Counted from the stretch's first letter, positions 1 to 9,182 are shown. The stretch: 55,544 nt of DNA from Clostridiales bacterium (GCA_031269465.1 JAISZB010000102.1:1-55544); one strand, 5' to 3'. Numbers and translations: made by a program. Notes: generated from the letters alone by a model not told the origin.

Positions 1-395
1 GTCAGCAAAATCCAGGAATATTAAGAAATATTCAGGTTCTCCCTAATATTTGACTTCTCTGTTGGAAAAATTGTCCATTTATGTAATTTTAATACATAAA
101 ACTCACCACTGTCAAGTCAATTAAAAGACAGTCTAAATAAGCTTAAAGCTAGTAAGAACAGACATAGAACCAGATAATCCCAATATATTTATAAAATTAT
201 TAGAGAAATTATTATTTTATTCTAAAAGATAGTTGATTTTTATATTACGATTATTTATAATAATATAGTTTCCTGTTTTGATCTTTTTGGCTATTAATAT
301 GTGGCTGACTCATCATGCAGATTGCTCCGATGGAGTAAAATCCTTATAGGGTTCAAATTAGTGGAAGCTGTTCAGGCTAAGCTATGATACGGCTA

Positions 396-500
396 TACTG
401 ATTTGCAACCAATGCACTGATTTTGAGGTTGGATTATCCATTAATTAGATTGTATAGTCCAACCTCAAAATCGAAACTTTCCACTGCAAATCAGTATATA
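396..500. repeat. Palindromic repeat element, TGATTTGCA-ended type
   Basis: An imperfect palindrome with ends reading ATACTGATTTGCA at the left and TGCAAATCAGTAT at the right. The inner arms GATTTTGAGGTTGGA and its complement surround a short AT-rich centre. It is one member of the dispersed family seen across the first 36 kb. It has no coding capacity. Confidence 0.75.
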
Positions 501-726
501 CCGCTTTTCATCAAACGTTCCTTTTTTTGGGGCTTGACTGTCCATAGAGTGTTGCGATTGATATCGGCATTGCACTCGCTGTATAATCAACAAAAAAAGG
601 CAGTTTAGTACGAAAATACATTCTATGGACATTTGTGCACGCTTCAAATACACAAATGGCTTAATATTTTCACCCTTGGCGGTGAAGCGCAACGTCATAG
701 GGGTTTATATGAAAAGCAGTATAGCT
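495..726. repeat. Composite palindromic repeat element
   Basis: It starts with the CTTTTCAT-type end and the usual TTTTTTGGGGCTTGA inner arm, and it finishes with ATGAAAAGCAGTAT. The right half is enlarged by a different module at about 645-722. That module recurs in inverted orientation at 30,207-30,290 (shared stretch GGCGGTGAAGCG, 30 kb apart). This suggests one element was built from two repeat modules, or that one inserted into another. Confidence 0.65.
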
Positions 727-1074
727 GCAGACATGCGCGCCTGTTTCATGTTGAAGCTTTCCATTTATGATCGGCATATAGCTTATCTGCAGTCAACTGC
801 GATGATTTTGGGGCTGAAGCATCCGCTTTCGCAATTAACTATTCTACTCCAAAACCTAACTATGCAAAACAATTAATATAATCAAGCAGGCAATTTCATA
901 TGCAAATCAGCATAAGCAAAATTGCCTGAGGAGCAAGAGTGCCGCCTTCTTCCTACCCTGCAATCAGCAGTTTTACGCGCAGAGATGGATTGCATGCGAA
1001 TGCCTGAAGCCGCAGCCCTGCTCCGCAGCTCTTAAAAAGCTGCCGCTGCATCGCGGACAGCGTTTCATCAAAGA

Positions 1075-1216
1075 GATATACCGCTTTTCATCAAATGTTC
1101 CTTTTTTGGAGCTTGATTATCCATTGAGTGGTGAGAAATGCCGATCTCGGCATTTTGCACTCGCTGTATAATCAAGCTCCAAAAAAGGTAATTTTATATG
1201 AAAAGCAGTATATATA
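1075..1216. repeat. Palindromic repeat element, CTTTTCAT-ended type
   Basis: A nearly complete family member. It has a TATACCGCTTTTCAT left end, an inner arm TTTTTTGGAGCTTGATTA, a centre GCCGATCTCGGC and the mirrored right half ending ATGAAAAGCAGTATA. Runs of TATA flank both ends, compatible with a TA target-site duplication. No coding capacity. Confidence 0.8.
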
Positions 1217-1870
1217 GTCCTTAAATGCAGAAGCTTGCATATGAAATATGCCAGTTTGAAGTCAAATGCGTTTTTGAGCTTTTACTCAGACTTAAACGTT
1301 GCAGAGCAAAGCTTAAATCAGGAACTTCGTACGCAAATCCGCATGCCTGGCTAATCGCCTCCTAAGGAGCGCAGCGTCTGCAAGAAGATCCTTTGGCTTT
1401 CCTTATCGCCCTAGAAAGAGCGCTTTTTTGTGACGGGCTCGCCTGATGCCATTGCAGCTATAATAATTATATTTGCCGCTGAAGGCAAAGTGGCATTCAA
1501 ACGCCCATTCACTTATTAAGGAATTAGCAGTTATATTTGATATTGATAACGCGTCCTTTTTTTGGTACAATAAGAGGTGGACGCTTTAGCCGGCTCTTTA
1601 GGCATAAACCCCTTTAAATGGCGGAAACACCGCACAAGTTGAAACTACGCCGCAAACTTAAAGGCTTCTTTCATCTATATTTTAAGTTCTGAACGCTTTG
1701 AATCGGACAATATTTTCCCTTTTTTATACATAGTTCCCTTCATGGTTCCCAAAGTGCTCAGCGACTTATTTTAACTTTTCAAAAAGCGCTGAAAAAGATC
1801 GATTAATGACGGATGCAAGTCGGGTGAATATGCTATTTTCTTTGCGAATACTTTTTTATTCTACTTATTA

Positions 1871-1933
1871 ATCTCATTTCATTAAGATTAAGCCGCAATG
1901 AAATGAGATATTAATCTCAACTTATTGAGATAT
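1871..1933. other. Two AT-rich hairpins
   Basis: ATCTCATTTCATT at 1871-1883 is exactly complementary to 1897-1909, giving a 13 bp stem with a 13-base loop. A second, shorter inverted repeat (ATCTCAA against TTGAGAT) follows at about 1914-1933. They lie 60-120 bases before the first DnaA boxes. They may be a terminator for something entering from the left or part of the AT-rich origin flank; the sequence alone does not decide. Confidence 0.45.
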
Positions 1934-1996
1934 TTTACTCAATGAGAAAAATCCTGCTAAGAAATTTTTAGACGTTATTATTAGCAAATCCTAAAG

Positions 1997-2029
1997 TTAT
2001 CCACAAGTTGTTGATAACTATGTGGATAA
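1997..2029. promoter_or_regulatory. DnaA boxes upstream of dnaA
   Basis: Two perfect DnaA boxes in opposite orientation, TTATCCACA at 1997-2005 and TGTGGATAA at 2021-2029, with a near match (TTGATAA) between them. In Bacillota, boxes before dnaA serve both as the incA-type part of a bipartite origin and in dnaA autoregulation. They lie 400 bases before the dnaA start. Confidence 0.8.
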
Positions 2030-2428
2030 CTTTGCAGGCAGCCTGCTTCTTAAAGATATTAAGCTTCTATATTTGCAAGCGCGATTTTAAGAGCAACCTG
2101 AAGCAATTCTACAAGAACTAAGCTGAAATTGCAATGCCTCGCAATCAGTCTCAATGATTTTAGGCTTGCGCCTCAAAGAATTTTGCATGGCCGGATCGAA
2201 TGATGTCTTGCGGTAGAAGGCCGTGTCCTTGGCAATCGAAAATTTCGACGCTCTGAACTTGGCGCGTCGTCGGATTGAGTCCTGATATGGCCTGTTTTGT
2301 GGAATCAGGCTCTCGCTTCTAAAGGCGACAGCAAAATGACAATATCCATATTCTGGCGATTCTTGGAACGGGCTATGCCGCTTCGGGTCCCGCAGCGCAT
2401 TAGACAAAAGAAATCGGAGGCTTTTTTT

Positions 2429-3775
2429 ATGCAAGATTCAATAGCGCTTTACTGGACAGAAGCACTGTCGCTGCTTCAAGACTCATTTTCGGACGTCGCT
2501 TACACATCGTGGATCAAGCCGCTGGTGCCCTTGAAATACGAAGACAACGTTTTAACTCTTCAGACTGAAAGGGACTTCTTCATGAATACGATTAATCAGC
2601 GCTACCTTTATGAGATCAAGCGTTGCTTCCGCACTGTCGTAAACGATGAGGAAACGGATGTGAAGGTAGTGTCTCTTGAAGAATATACAAGGAAAAGCCG
2701 CGGCGATTCTCCGGCCAATTTGATGCCTACAAATCTAAGGCAAAAATATGTATTTGAAACCTTCGTCCGCGGAAAAAGCAACGAGCTGGCGTACGCGGCC
2801 AGCCAGGCCGTGGCGGAGAGCCCCGGCGAAAGCAGCTACAACCCCCTGTTTCTTTACGGAGGCGTCGGACTTGGGAAAACTCATTTGATGCACTCCATCG
2901 GAAACTACGTATTCGAGCAGAACCCTGAGCTTAAAATCCTCTATTTGTCTGCTGAGACATTTACGAATGAATTCGTCTCAGCTATAAGAAACAAGGAGAC
3001 TTCTCAGTTTAAAGACAAATACAGGACCCTTGATGTTCTTCTCCTAGATGACGTGCAGTTTCTTGAGGGCAAGGAAGAGACCCAGGAAGAGCTCTTTCAC
3101 ACCTTCAATAGCCTTTACAACAACAACAAGCAGATAGTGCTCACAAGCGATCAGCCTCCCAAGGAATTGAAAACCTTGGAGAATCGCCTTGTATCCCGCT
3201 TCGCCATGGGGCTGATATGCGACATAACCCATCCCGACTACGAAACGCGCATGGCTATACTGGAAAAGAAGGCCGAGCTGGAGCACCTGGTTATACCGAA
3301 GGACGTCATCCGCCTTATCGCGAAGAACATAGCTTCAAACATCAGAGACTTGGAAGGCGCCCTTAACAAAGTCACGGCATTTTCAAGATTCGCCCACACC
3401 CCAATCACCATGGAAAAGGCTGAGGATGCCTTAAGGGATGTCATCTCTCGCCTGGACAAGCCGGAGATATCCGTAGAGTACATACAGGAAGTTGTGGCAG
3501 CCTACTACGAACTTACGGTAGCGGATCTGAACAGCAGGAAGAGAACGCAAAACATAGTATACCCCAGGCAAATAGCAATGTACCTATCCAGAAAGCTTTT
3601 GGACGTGTCTCTGCCTGACATCGGAAAAATCTTCGGCGGCAGGGATCATTCAACCGTAATTCACGGCTGCGACAAAATTACGTACGCATTGGAGAACGAC
3701 ATAAGCCTCCAGCATGTCATAAATGACTTGGAGAGAAGAATCAAGTCCGGCATTAAAGAGCCTAAAGAAGTTTAG
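2429..3775 (+). CDS. dnaA: Chromosomal replication initiator protein DnaA
   Basis: DnaA (448 aa) binds DnaA boxes at the origin as an ATP-bound oligomer, melts the DNA and helps load the replicative helicase. Visible features are an N-terminal domain I (residues 1-80), a short linker, the AAA+ domain with Walker A GGVGLGKTHL (144-153) and Walker B LLLDDVQFL (about 204-212), and the C-terminal domain IV with the DnaA signature GGRDHSTVIHGCDKI near residue 410. The chosen ATG at 2429 has the ribosome site GGAGG at 2416-2420, and it gives the usual DnaA length. An in-frame start at 2297 would add 44 non-conserved residues. The gene is flanked on both sides by DnaA boxes, so self-regulation is likely (family knowledge). 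Confidence 0.98.
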   Translation: MQDSIALYWTEALSLLQDSFSDVAYTSWIKPLVPLKYEDNVLTLQTERDFFMNTINQRYLYEIKRCFRTVVNDEETDVKVVSLEEYTRKSRGDSPANLMPTNLRQKYVFETFVRGKSNELAYAASQAVAESPGESSYNPLFLYGGVGLGKTHLMHSIGNYVFEQNPELKILYLSAETFTNEFVSAIRNKETSQFKDKYRTLDVLLLDDVQFLEGKEETQEELFHTFNSLYNNNKQIVLTSDQPPKELKTLENRLVSRFAMGLICDITHPDYETRMAILEKKAELEHLVIPKDVIRLIAKNIASNIRDLEGALNKVTAFSRFAHTPITMEKAEDALRDVISRLDKPEISVEYIQEVVAAYYELTVADLNSRKRTQNIVYPRQIAMYLSRKLLDVSLPDIGKIFGGRDHSTVIHGCDKITYALENDISLQHVINDLERRIKSGIKEPKEV

Positions 3776-3896
3776 CAAGCCTTAAAATATATAGAAAAAT
3801 GCAATAATAATTGGGGTATTAAAGAATCTTTGTTTTAAAGAATAGAAAAACTATCAACCACTTTTACTCTAAACTGTGGAAAACTAGCCTATTTTC

Positions 3897-4169
3897 TGTG
3901 GATAACTCTGTGTACAACTCACTTTTCCTGTGGATAAAATGTTTACAACTCATTTTCTCTTGTGGATAAACCTGTGGATAAGCTGTTGATAAGTACGTGG
4001 ATACAATGATAATTTTTTAACGTAAAAACGTTCTGTGGAAAGTGTGGATAACCTCACCAGTTATCCACAGGATATCCACAGGCTTATCCACAGGCAGAAT
4101 GTTGAAGTTGCGCCTCAAAACCGGGTTTTCCACAGTATCCACAGCCCCTACTACTACTACTGCTACTTA
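3897..4169. other. oriC: Origin of replication (oriC) with unwinding module
   Basis: Perfect DnaA boxes are at 3897, 3929, 3961, 3973 and 4043 (all TGTGGATAA), then at 4061 and 4084 (TTATCCACA), with weaker boxes such as 4072-4080. Box-like TTTTCCACA (4126-4134) and GTATCCACA (4135-4143) then stand head to tail. They are followed by the GC tract GCCCC and by TAC TAC TAC TAC TGC TAC TTA from 4149. That order (paired boxes, GC tract, DnaA-trios) is the basal unwinding system described for Bacillus subtilis. AT-rich DNA follows to about 4330. Functional origin status is inferred, but the motif evidence is strong. Confidence 0.92.
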
Positions 4170-4447
4170 ATGTATGTATGTAAGAAAGCGCTGGCAAAAA
4201 TCATGATTTTCTTTTTTAAATGATTGCGATTTTAAAATGCGGAAGAAGAAAATCGAACACAAAAAAACAAGAAGCTTATTGAACTTAAAATGCGTATATA
4301 AAATTAAAGATTAGAAATTTAGAGTAAAACCTAAAACTCGATGCTGTTGCTCAACGCGCTGTTAAAAACAGTGATTGTATCCAATTGCGCATTAACATAA
4401 ACGGAGGGAGAAGCCGGGAAGAGCGCTTTTTTCCCGGCAAGAAAAAT
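4170..4447. promoter_or_regulatory. AT-rich origin flank and dnaN leader with hairpin between SD and start
   Basis: The stretch after the DnaA-trios is AT-rich and is the expected duplex unwinding side. Near its end a strong Shine-Dalgarno sequence (GGAGGG, 4403-4408) lies 39 bases before the dnaN ATG. A perfect 8 bp stem, GCCGGGAA (4413-4420) with TTCCCGGC (4431-4438), sits between them. Folding the stem leaves 13 unpaired bases between SD and ATG, a usable distance. The fold could allow, or tune, dnaN translation. Confidence 0.6.
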
Positions 4448-5563
4448 ATGAAGCTTAGCATGGACAAGAACATTCTGCTCGAAAATCTGAATGTGGTGGG
4501 CAAGGTCGTGCCTTCAAGAACCACTAAGCAGATTTTGGAGTGCATTCTAATCACCGCTGAAGAAGGCGGCGTCAAGCTTTTTGCCAACAACCTAGAGCTT
4601 GGAATTGAAACCGCGAAAATCGCCGCGTCGGTGGCTCAGCCCGGAGGCGTCGCCCTTGACGCCAAGATGTTCATAGACATTGTCAGAAAGATGCCGGGAG
4701 ATTTGATTCAGATAGATTCTGACTATTCAAATGTAACAAGGATCAAATCAGAGAGATCCGAATTTAAAATACTGGGCCAGCCCGCCGAGGAATTCCCTAT
4801 GCTCCCGGTAGTTGAAAAAGACAGGGAATACGCTGTAAGAGCTTCAGATTTCAAGGAGATGATCCACCAGACCATCTTCGCCGTCGCTATAACAGACGCG
4901 AAGCCGGTTCTTACGGGAGAGCTCCTTCAAGTTCAAGGAAAGGCCCTGCATCTTGTCGCTGTAGACGGATACAGGATAGCGTACAGGAAGGCCGCTGATG
5001 AAAACCTGAGGGACGACGACTCCATAAATGTTGTGATACCGGCTAAAAGCCTCTCAGAGCTTGGACGCATACTTCCTTCTGACGGCGAAGACGCGTTGCG
5101 CTTCCACTTCACTGACAAGCACATACTTTTTGAGCTGTTAAACTACACTCTGATATCCCGCTTGCTGGAAGGCGACTTCATAAGGTACTCTCAAATCTTC
5201 AACGAAGATTTCAACTCCTATGTCTGCATTCAGAGATCCCTGCTTCTTACCAGCCTTGAAAGAGCGTCGCTTATAGCAAAGGAAGACAAGAAGGTTCCAG
5301 TCAAGCTTTCTATAGGCCATGACAACATTATAATCACTTCCAGCACCGAGCTGGGGACATCATATGACGAAGTGCCCGCAGACATAGACGGAGTCACTTT
5401 GGACATCGCTTTCAACCCTAAATTTCTCATAGACGCTCTTCGCGTCATAGCGGATGAAGAAATCATAATAACATTCACAGGCTCTCTCAGCCCCTGCATA
5501 ATCAAGGGAAGGGACAACGATTCTTACAAATACCTGATTCTTCCTCTTCGCCTGAAGAGCTGA
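4448..5563 (+). CDS. dnaN: DNA polymerase III beta subunit (sliding clamp)
   Basis: DnaN (371 aa) forms the ring-shaped clamp that tethers the replicative polymerase and many repair proteins to DNA. Three clamp folds of about 120 residues can be followed. Recognisable stretches are GELLQVQGKALHLVAVDGYR in the middle domain and the C-terminal tail with NDSYKYLILPLRL, close to the usual clamp ending. It follows dnaA across oriC, as in most bacteria. The ATG at 4448 fits the family N-terminus (MKLSMDKNILL). The only good ribosome site is 39 bases upstream, separated from it by a hairpin. A TTG at 4385 would add 21 residues unlike any clamp and would put its own SD inside the coding region. Confidence 0.97.
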   Translation: MKLSMDKNILLENLNVVGKVVPSRTTKQILECILITAEEGGVKLFANNLELGIETAKIAASVAQPGGVALDAKMFIDIVRKMPGDLIQIDSDYSNVTRIKSERSEFKILGQPAEEFPMLPVVEKDREYAVRASDFKEMIHQTIFAVAITDAKPVLTGELLQVQGKALHLVAVDGYRIAYRKAADENLRDDDSINVVIPAKSLSELGRILPSDGEDALRFHFTDKHILFELLNYTLISRLLEGDFIRYSQIFNEDFNSYVCIQRSLLLTSLERASLIAKEDKKVPVKLSIGHDNIIITSSTELGTSYDEVPADIDGVTLDIAFNPKFLIDALRVIADEEIIITFTGSLSPCIIKGRDNDSYKYLILPLRLKS

Positions 5564-5586
5564 AGGAATGTGAATTCATACAATAG

Positions 5587-5619
5587 TTATCCACATTATC
5601 AACAGCCCAATGTGGATAT
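5587..5619. promoter_or_regulatory. DnaA boxes downstream of dnaN
   Basis: A perfect TTATCCACA at 5587-5595 and a near-perfect inverted TGTGGATAT at 5611-5619 lie just after the dnaN stop. A further TTATCCGTG is at about 5627. They may titrate DnaA or belong to the wider origin. Confidence 0.65.
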
Positions 5620-5918
5620 TTAATGCTTATCCGTGAATTAGGAGAAAAGAAAAAATGATTGAGGATTCTTCGGAAATGCAAATGGCTCCACAAAACCTTT
5701 CCGACCATTGCAATCAGTAACTTGAATGACGGCATATGGCTGCAAGATGAAAAAACTATCCAATCGATGCCAAGGGGGCTTGGATGGGGGAGCTTGCCAG
5801 CCAAGTCGCTGTCCCCTTGCCGCAAGAAGCTTCTATTATCTTTGGATATGAGGCTTAAAGCTCTTCAGGCTCTCTGCCAAATACCCTAAAAGCAAAAATA
5901 AAATAAGGCTGCCGAGAA

Positions 5919-6056
5919 AATATACATGCCGATTTTCATCAAATGTTCCTTTTTTGGAGCTTGATCATCCATTGAATGATGCGAAATGCCGATATCGGCA
6001 TTTCGCTATAATCAAGCTCCAAAAAAGGTAATTTTATATGAAAAGCAGTATATATG
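5919..6056. repeat. Palindromic repeat element, CTTTTCAT-ended type
   Basis: A family member with a TTTTCATCAAATGTTCC left arm, a GCCGATATCGGC centre and a right arm ending ATGAAAAGCAGTATATA. The right centre arm is shortened to TTTCGCTATAATCA, so the element is slightly asymmetric. Confidence 0.8.
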
Positions 6057-6414
6057 GTTGTTGCCGTCTCTTTGCCATAAGAAAAACGCTTGCTGTAAAA
6101 ATGGGAGGCAAAAATAAAATGGCAAAGAGTTGAAGCCGGAAGCAGCCTGATAAAATTATTTCAGCTATAAAAGCCTAGGATTTCCCAAGTTCAAAGGCAT
6201 GAATAACGACAGGAAGCTCTATGCCGCCAACTGTGTGAATGATCATACCCGCATTGGGGAGAGATTTTCTTGCGTTGCCCATATTAGGCAAAAGCGCGCA
6301 TGAAACAGCACGGAGATCTCCGCGTGATATAAGCTGAAGTCTGCTGCGGCAAGCAAAACGCATATGACTGCGCCAGGGAAATAAACAGCGTTTTGGCCTT
6401 GGATGGCGATTGGC

Positions 6415-6553
6415 CATACCGATTTGCAGTCAAATGTACCTATTTTGGCGCTTGATTATCCATTGAGTGGTGCGAAATGCCGATCTCGGCATTTTGCACC
6501 ACTCAATGGATAATCAAGCGCCAAAATGGAGCTTTCAATGCAATTCAGCATAG
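6415..6553. repeat. Palindromic repeat element with near-perfect arms
   Basis: The most symmetrical copy. From about 6445 to 6532 both halves carry the same inner module (ATCCATTGAGTGGTGC and its complement) around GCCGATCTCGGC, so the stem approaches 40 bp. The ends are of the GATTTGCA/TGCAATTCAGCAT type. Such a stem would extrude readily or fold strongly in RNA. Confidence 0.8.
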
Positions 6554-7150
6554 TTGAATCGCATAAAGCTCGCCCTATCCAAAATGGCGCGGCTCAGCAG
6601 CAACTATGAATCGATTTTGGATCCTGATTATCCACTTTATCCGAAATCGGAACTGAAAATCAGTATGCAGGCCTTGAATTTTGTGAATTCCACAAGCGTC
6701 GGCGCTTTGGGGATGTTCAAGGCTTTCCTTGCTTACGAGCTTGCGGAACAGGGCAATAAGCTCGTCAAAGCGGATAAATGGCTCCCTCCAAGCAAAACGT
6801 GTTCCGCTGGCGGGGCGCAGTAAACGAACTTCCTGCGTCCTAGCGCGTATTCGCCTGTCAATGCGGCAGTGTTAGAGAACCGCGACGTGAACGCTGACAT
6901 ACACATAAAAAACGAAGCTGAAAGAATGCCTGCAACCGCATATGCTGGGACGCGCGGGGCTAAATATCCTATGCTCGCGCCATCAGGCGTCGAACGAGAA
7001 GCCCCCGCCTCTTTAGGTGGCGAGAGTATGTCGCATAGGCTATTCATATTGATTTTCATAGAAAAACACCTATTTAGGAGCTTGATTGTCCGTCGACACT
7101 ATCTTTGACAGAACTATAAAATATATAAATTATCAGTATAGCTCGAGAAG

Positions 7151-7185
7151 TTATCCACAGGCATTGTGGATAACTTTGTGGATAA
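7151..7185. promoter_or_regulatory. Three DnaA boxes upstream of recF
   Basis: Perfect boxes are at 7151-7159 (TTATCCACA), 7165-7173 and 7177-7185 (both TGTGGATAA), about 380 bases before recF. The close spacing suggests cooperative DnaA binding: a DnaA-controlled promoter or a titration site. No GC tract plus trio module follows, so I do not call a second origin. Confidence 0.75.
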
Positions 7186-7562
7186 CTTTTTCAGAGTCTC
7201 TGGCCTTCGCGTGGAATCCCTGATTTTTAGTCCTTAATTACTTTGTGTTGGCAGTGAAAGTTCAAATTCAAAGTACAATGCAGTATGTGCATGTTAATAT
7301 TTGCCAGAGAGACTGAAATCTTTAAACTAAAATTCTAGATAATGCAAAAAAGTTTAAAATTGCTAGAATCTGGAGAGACTATAAAGACAAATATTGCTAT
7401 TTCCTTCCTATTATGTTATACTTGCAATTGCACTCAATTAATAATGAAATAAATCAAAATTTAAAGAAGCATGTCGAAACGTGATGATTTATGCTTAATC
7501 GGCTTACGCCCGGCTACCGATCGCTAGGCCGAAGGGAGATGCGCGTCCCCGCGCTGAATTGG

Positions 7563-8651
7563 ATGAGGATACATACAATAGCTTTCAAGGACTTTAGGAA
7601 TCTCCAGGATGAAACCATAGAAATCGGGCCTGGTGCAAATATCTTATTCGGTGAAAACGCCCAAGGCAAGACCAGCTTTCTGGAGGCTGCGCATTTGTGC
7701 GCGACAGGCCGCTCCCAGCGCGCCAGCGCAAGCAGGGAGATGATCCGCTTTGGCGCGGACGAGGCGCATGTGCGCATCAACTGCGAAAAAAAAGGCTCTG
7801 CGGATCGCATAGACGTCCATCTAAAGCGTGATGGCAAAAAAGGCGCAGCTCTGAATCAAGTTCCTATTAAAAAGATAGGGGATCTATTCGGAAATCTGCT
7901 CGTCGTAAGCTTCTCTCCTGAAGATCTGAAGCTTATAAAAGCCGGGCCTAATGAGCGCAGGCGGTTCATGGATCTTGAGCTTTGCCAGATGAGCAAAGTC
8001 TACTGCTTTGATCTTCAGTCCTATTGCAGGGCGCTGAGGCAGCGCAACCTTGCGCTCAAGGACTTGAGGAAGCGTCCCGATATCAATGATACAATCTGCG
8101 TATGGGACGCCCAGCTCATTGAGCATGGCTGCAGGATACTAAGAGCCAGAAAAGCGTTTACTGAAAAGATAAGCCCGCTGGCCTCGCTCATCCATGAGAT
8201 TATATCCGACGGCAGAGAGCTGCTTCAGATCCAATACAAGCCTAATGCGACAGAAAGCGATTTTTCTGAAAAGTTGAAGCGCTCCCTTAATCGCGACATA
8301 ATCTCAGGATCCACTTCCGTCGGACTCCATAAGGATGACATGGTATTCATCATAAATAGCTCTGATGCCAGAACATACGGTTCTCAAGGCCAGCAGCGCA
8401 CAGCCTCCCTCTCGTGCAAGCTGGCGGAAATCGCTCTGATAAGGGAAGTTAAGCAGTCCAGCCCCGTTCTTCTACTGGATGATGTGCTATCCGAGCTTGA
8501 TAAAGGAAGGCAGCGCTTTCTCCTGGAGTCGGTGGAAGACGTACAATCCATCATAACATGTACAGGAATCGAGGACGTGCTTAAAAATGCCCCAGGGGAC
8601 TCGAAGGTTTTTCGCGTTTCAGGAGGATCGGTGGCACCTAAGGCCATTTAG
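7563..8651 (+). CDS. recF: DNA replication and repair protein RecF
   Basis: RecF (362 aa) is an SMC-like ATPase that loads RecA at gapped DNA together with RecO and RecR. The N-terminus FKDFRNL is typical. Walker A reads GENAQGKTSFLEA (about residues 30-42), the ABC signature region contains GSQGQQRTASLSCKLAEI, and Walker B is VLLLDDVLSELD near residue 300. The ATG at 7563 starts at the conserved N-terminus and gives the normal length but has only a weak ribosome site. In-frame ATG 7539 has GAAGGGAG directly before it at poor spacing, so the start is uncertain by eight codons. remB follows within 17 bases. Confidence 0.96.
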   Translation: MRIHTIAFKDFRNLQDETIEIGPGANILFGENAQGKTSFLEAAHLCATGRSQRASASREMIRFGADEAHVRINCEKKGSADRIDVHLKRDGKKGAALNQVPIKKIGDLFGNLLVVSFSPEDLKLIKAGPNERRRFMDLELCQMSKVYCFDLQSYCRALRQRNLALKDLRKRPDINDTICVWDAQLIEHGCRILRARKAFTEKISPLASLIHEIISDGRELLQIQYKPNATESDFSEKLKRSLNRDIISGSTSVGLHKDDMVFIINSSDARTYGSQGQQRTASLSCKLAEIALIREVKQSSPVLLLDDVLSELDKGRQRFLLESVEDVQSIITCTGIEDVLKNAPGDSKVFRVSGGSVAPKAI

Positions 8652-8667
8652 AGGCGGTGAAGGCGGC

Positions 8668-8940
8668 ATGTATCTTCATATCGGCGGCGGAGTGACGCTC
8701 GCTGTCAAAGAGATTGCGGCAATCATATCAGCGGAGGCTGCAAACTCTGAAGACACTCAGGCATTTCTTGAAGCTCGCGGATTGAGCGGGAAATATGTAG
8801 ACATTTCCGACGGCAAACCCAGAAGCTTTGTCATTTCCGACGAAGCGGCATACGCGACTCAAATTTCCGCAAAAACCCTTAGGGGCAGGTTGGAGCAGGG
8901 GATGGCAACTTTGTCTGAAATGCCGTCCGCCACAAAGTAG
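8668..8940 (+). CDS. remB: Extracellular matrix regulator RemB-like (DUF370)
   Basis: A 90-residue protein beginning MYLHIGGGVTLAVKEI, the N-terminus typical of the small DUF370 family, called RemB or YaaB in Bacillus and located between recF and gyrB. The relative RemA is a ring-forming DNA-binding activator of biofilm matrix genes; the role of RemB is less clear. The start is set by the conserved N-terminus; GGCGG just before it is a weak ribosome site. The C-terminal half, with an AYATQISAKTLRGRL stretch, is poorly conserved. The position right after recF and before gyrB supports the call. Confidence 0.88.
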   Translation: MYLHIGGGVTLAVKEIAAIISAEAANSEDTQAFLEARGLSGKYVDISDGKPRSFVISDEAAYATQISAKTLRGRLEQGMATLSEMPSATK

Positions 8941-9050
8941 GCGGCATTTGCATATGAACTGCCCAAGCTGCATTTGACTGCGAATCGTCGCTCGAGGTAA
9001 AGCGGATAATCCAGCCTTAAAATCGGCGAGATTGACTGCGCGCCGGCGCA

Positions 9051-9182
9051 GCTATACTGATTTTCATAGAAACTGCCTTTTTTTGTTGATTATACAGCGA
9101 ACGCAAAATGCTGATATCAATCGCGCCATTCAAGGATAATAAAGCTCCAAAAAGGAGCATTTGATGAAAATCGGTATATACT
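9051..9182. repeat. Palindromic repeat element (first of three in tandem)
   Basis: It runs from TATACTGATTTTCAT to ATGAAAATCGGTATA. The left inner arm is the CTTTTTTTGTTGATTATA variant, whereas the right arm has AAGCTCCAAAAAGGAGC. The two halves therefore come from different sub-types. Confidence 0.75.

Larger units (their letters stand above)
1..2428. other. Gene-free stretch upstream of dnaA
   Basis: I see no supportable gene here; the short open frames have no recognisable content, and several are just palindromic repeats read in frame. The stretch is AT-rich up to about 400, then carries palindromic elements (396-726 and 1075-1216), a pair of hairpins near 1871-1933, and DnaA boxes at 1997-2029. 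Many Bacillota have rpmH and rnpA close to dnaA; neither is recognisable in these 2.4 kb on either strand. Confidence 0.6.
5564..7562. other. Two-kilobase gene-poor gap between dnaN and recF
   Basis: No gene can be supported here. Many Bacillota carry a small S4-domain RNA-binding gene at this place; it is not recognisable in any frame. The gap holds DnaA boxes at both ends, two palindromic elements, and a weaker half element around 7043-7135. The open frames at 6554-6823 (plus) and 6733-7059 (minus) show no family features and no convincing ribosome site. Confidence 0.6.

Noticed and set aside
6733..7059. A 108-codon minus-strand frame between dnaN and recF
   Set aside because: No recognisable motif and no convincing ribosome site, and it stands in repeat-rich DNA. 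I could not support it as a gene.
7140..7190. A second replication origin before recF
   Set aside because: There are three good DnaA boxes, but no GC tract with trios and no long AT-rich melting region as in 3897-4169.
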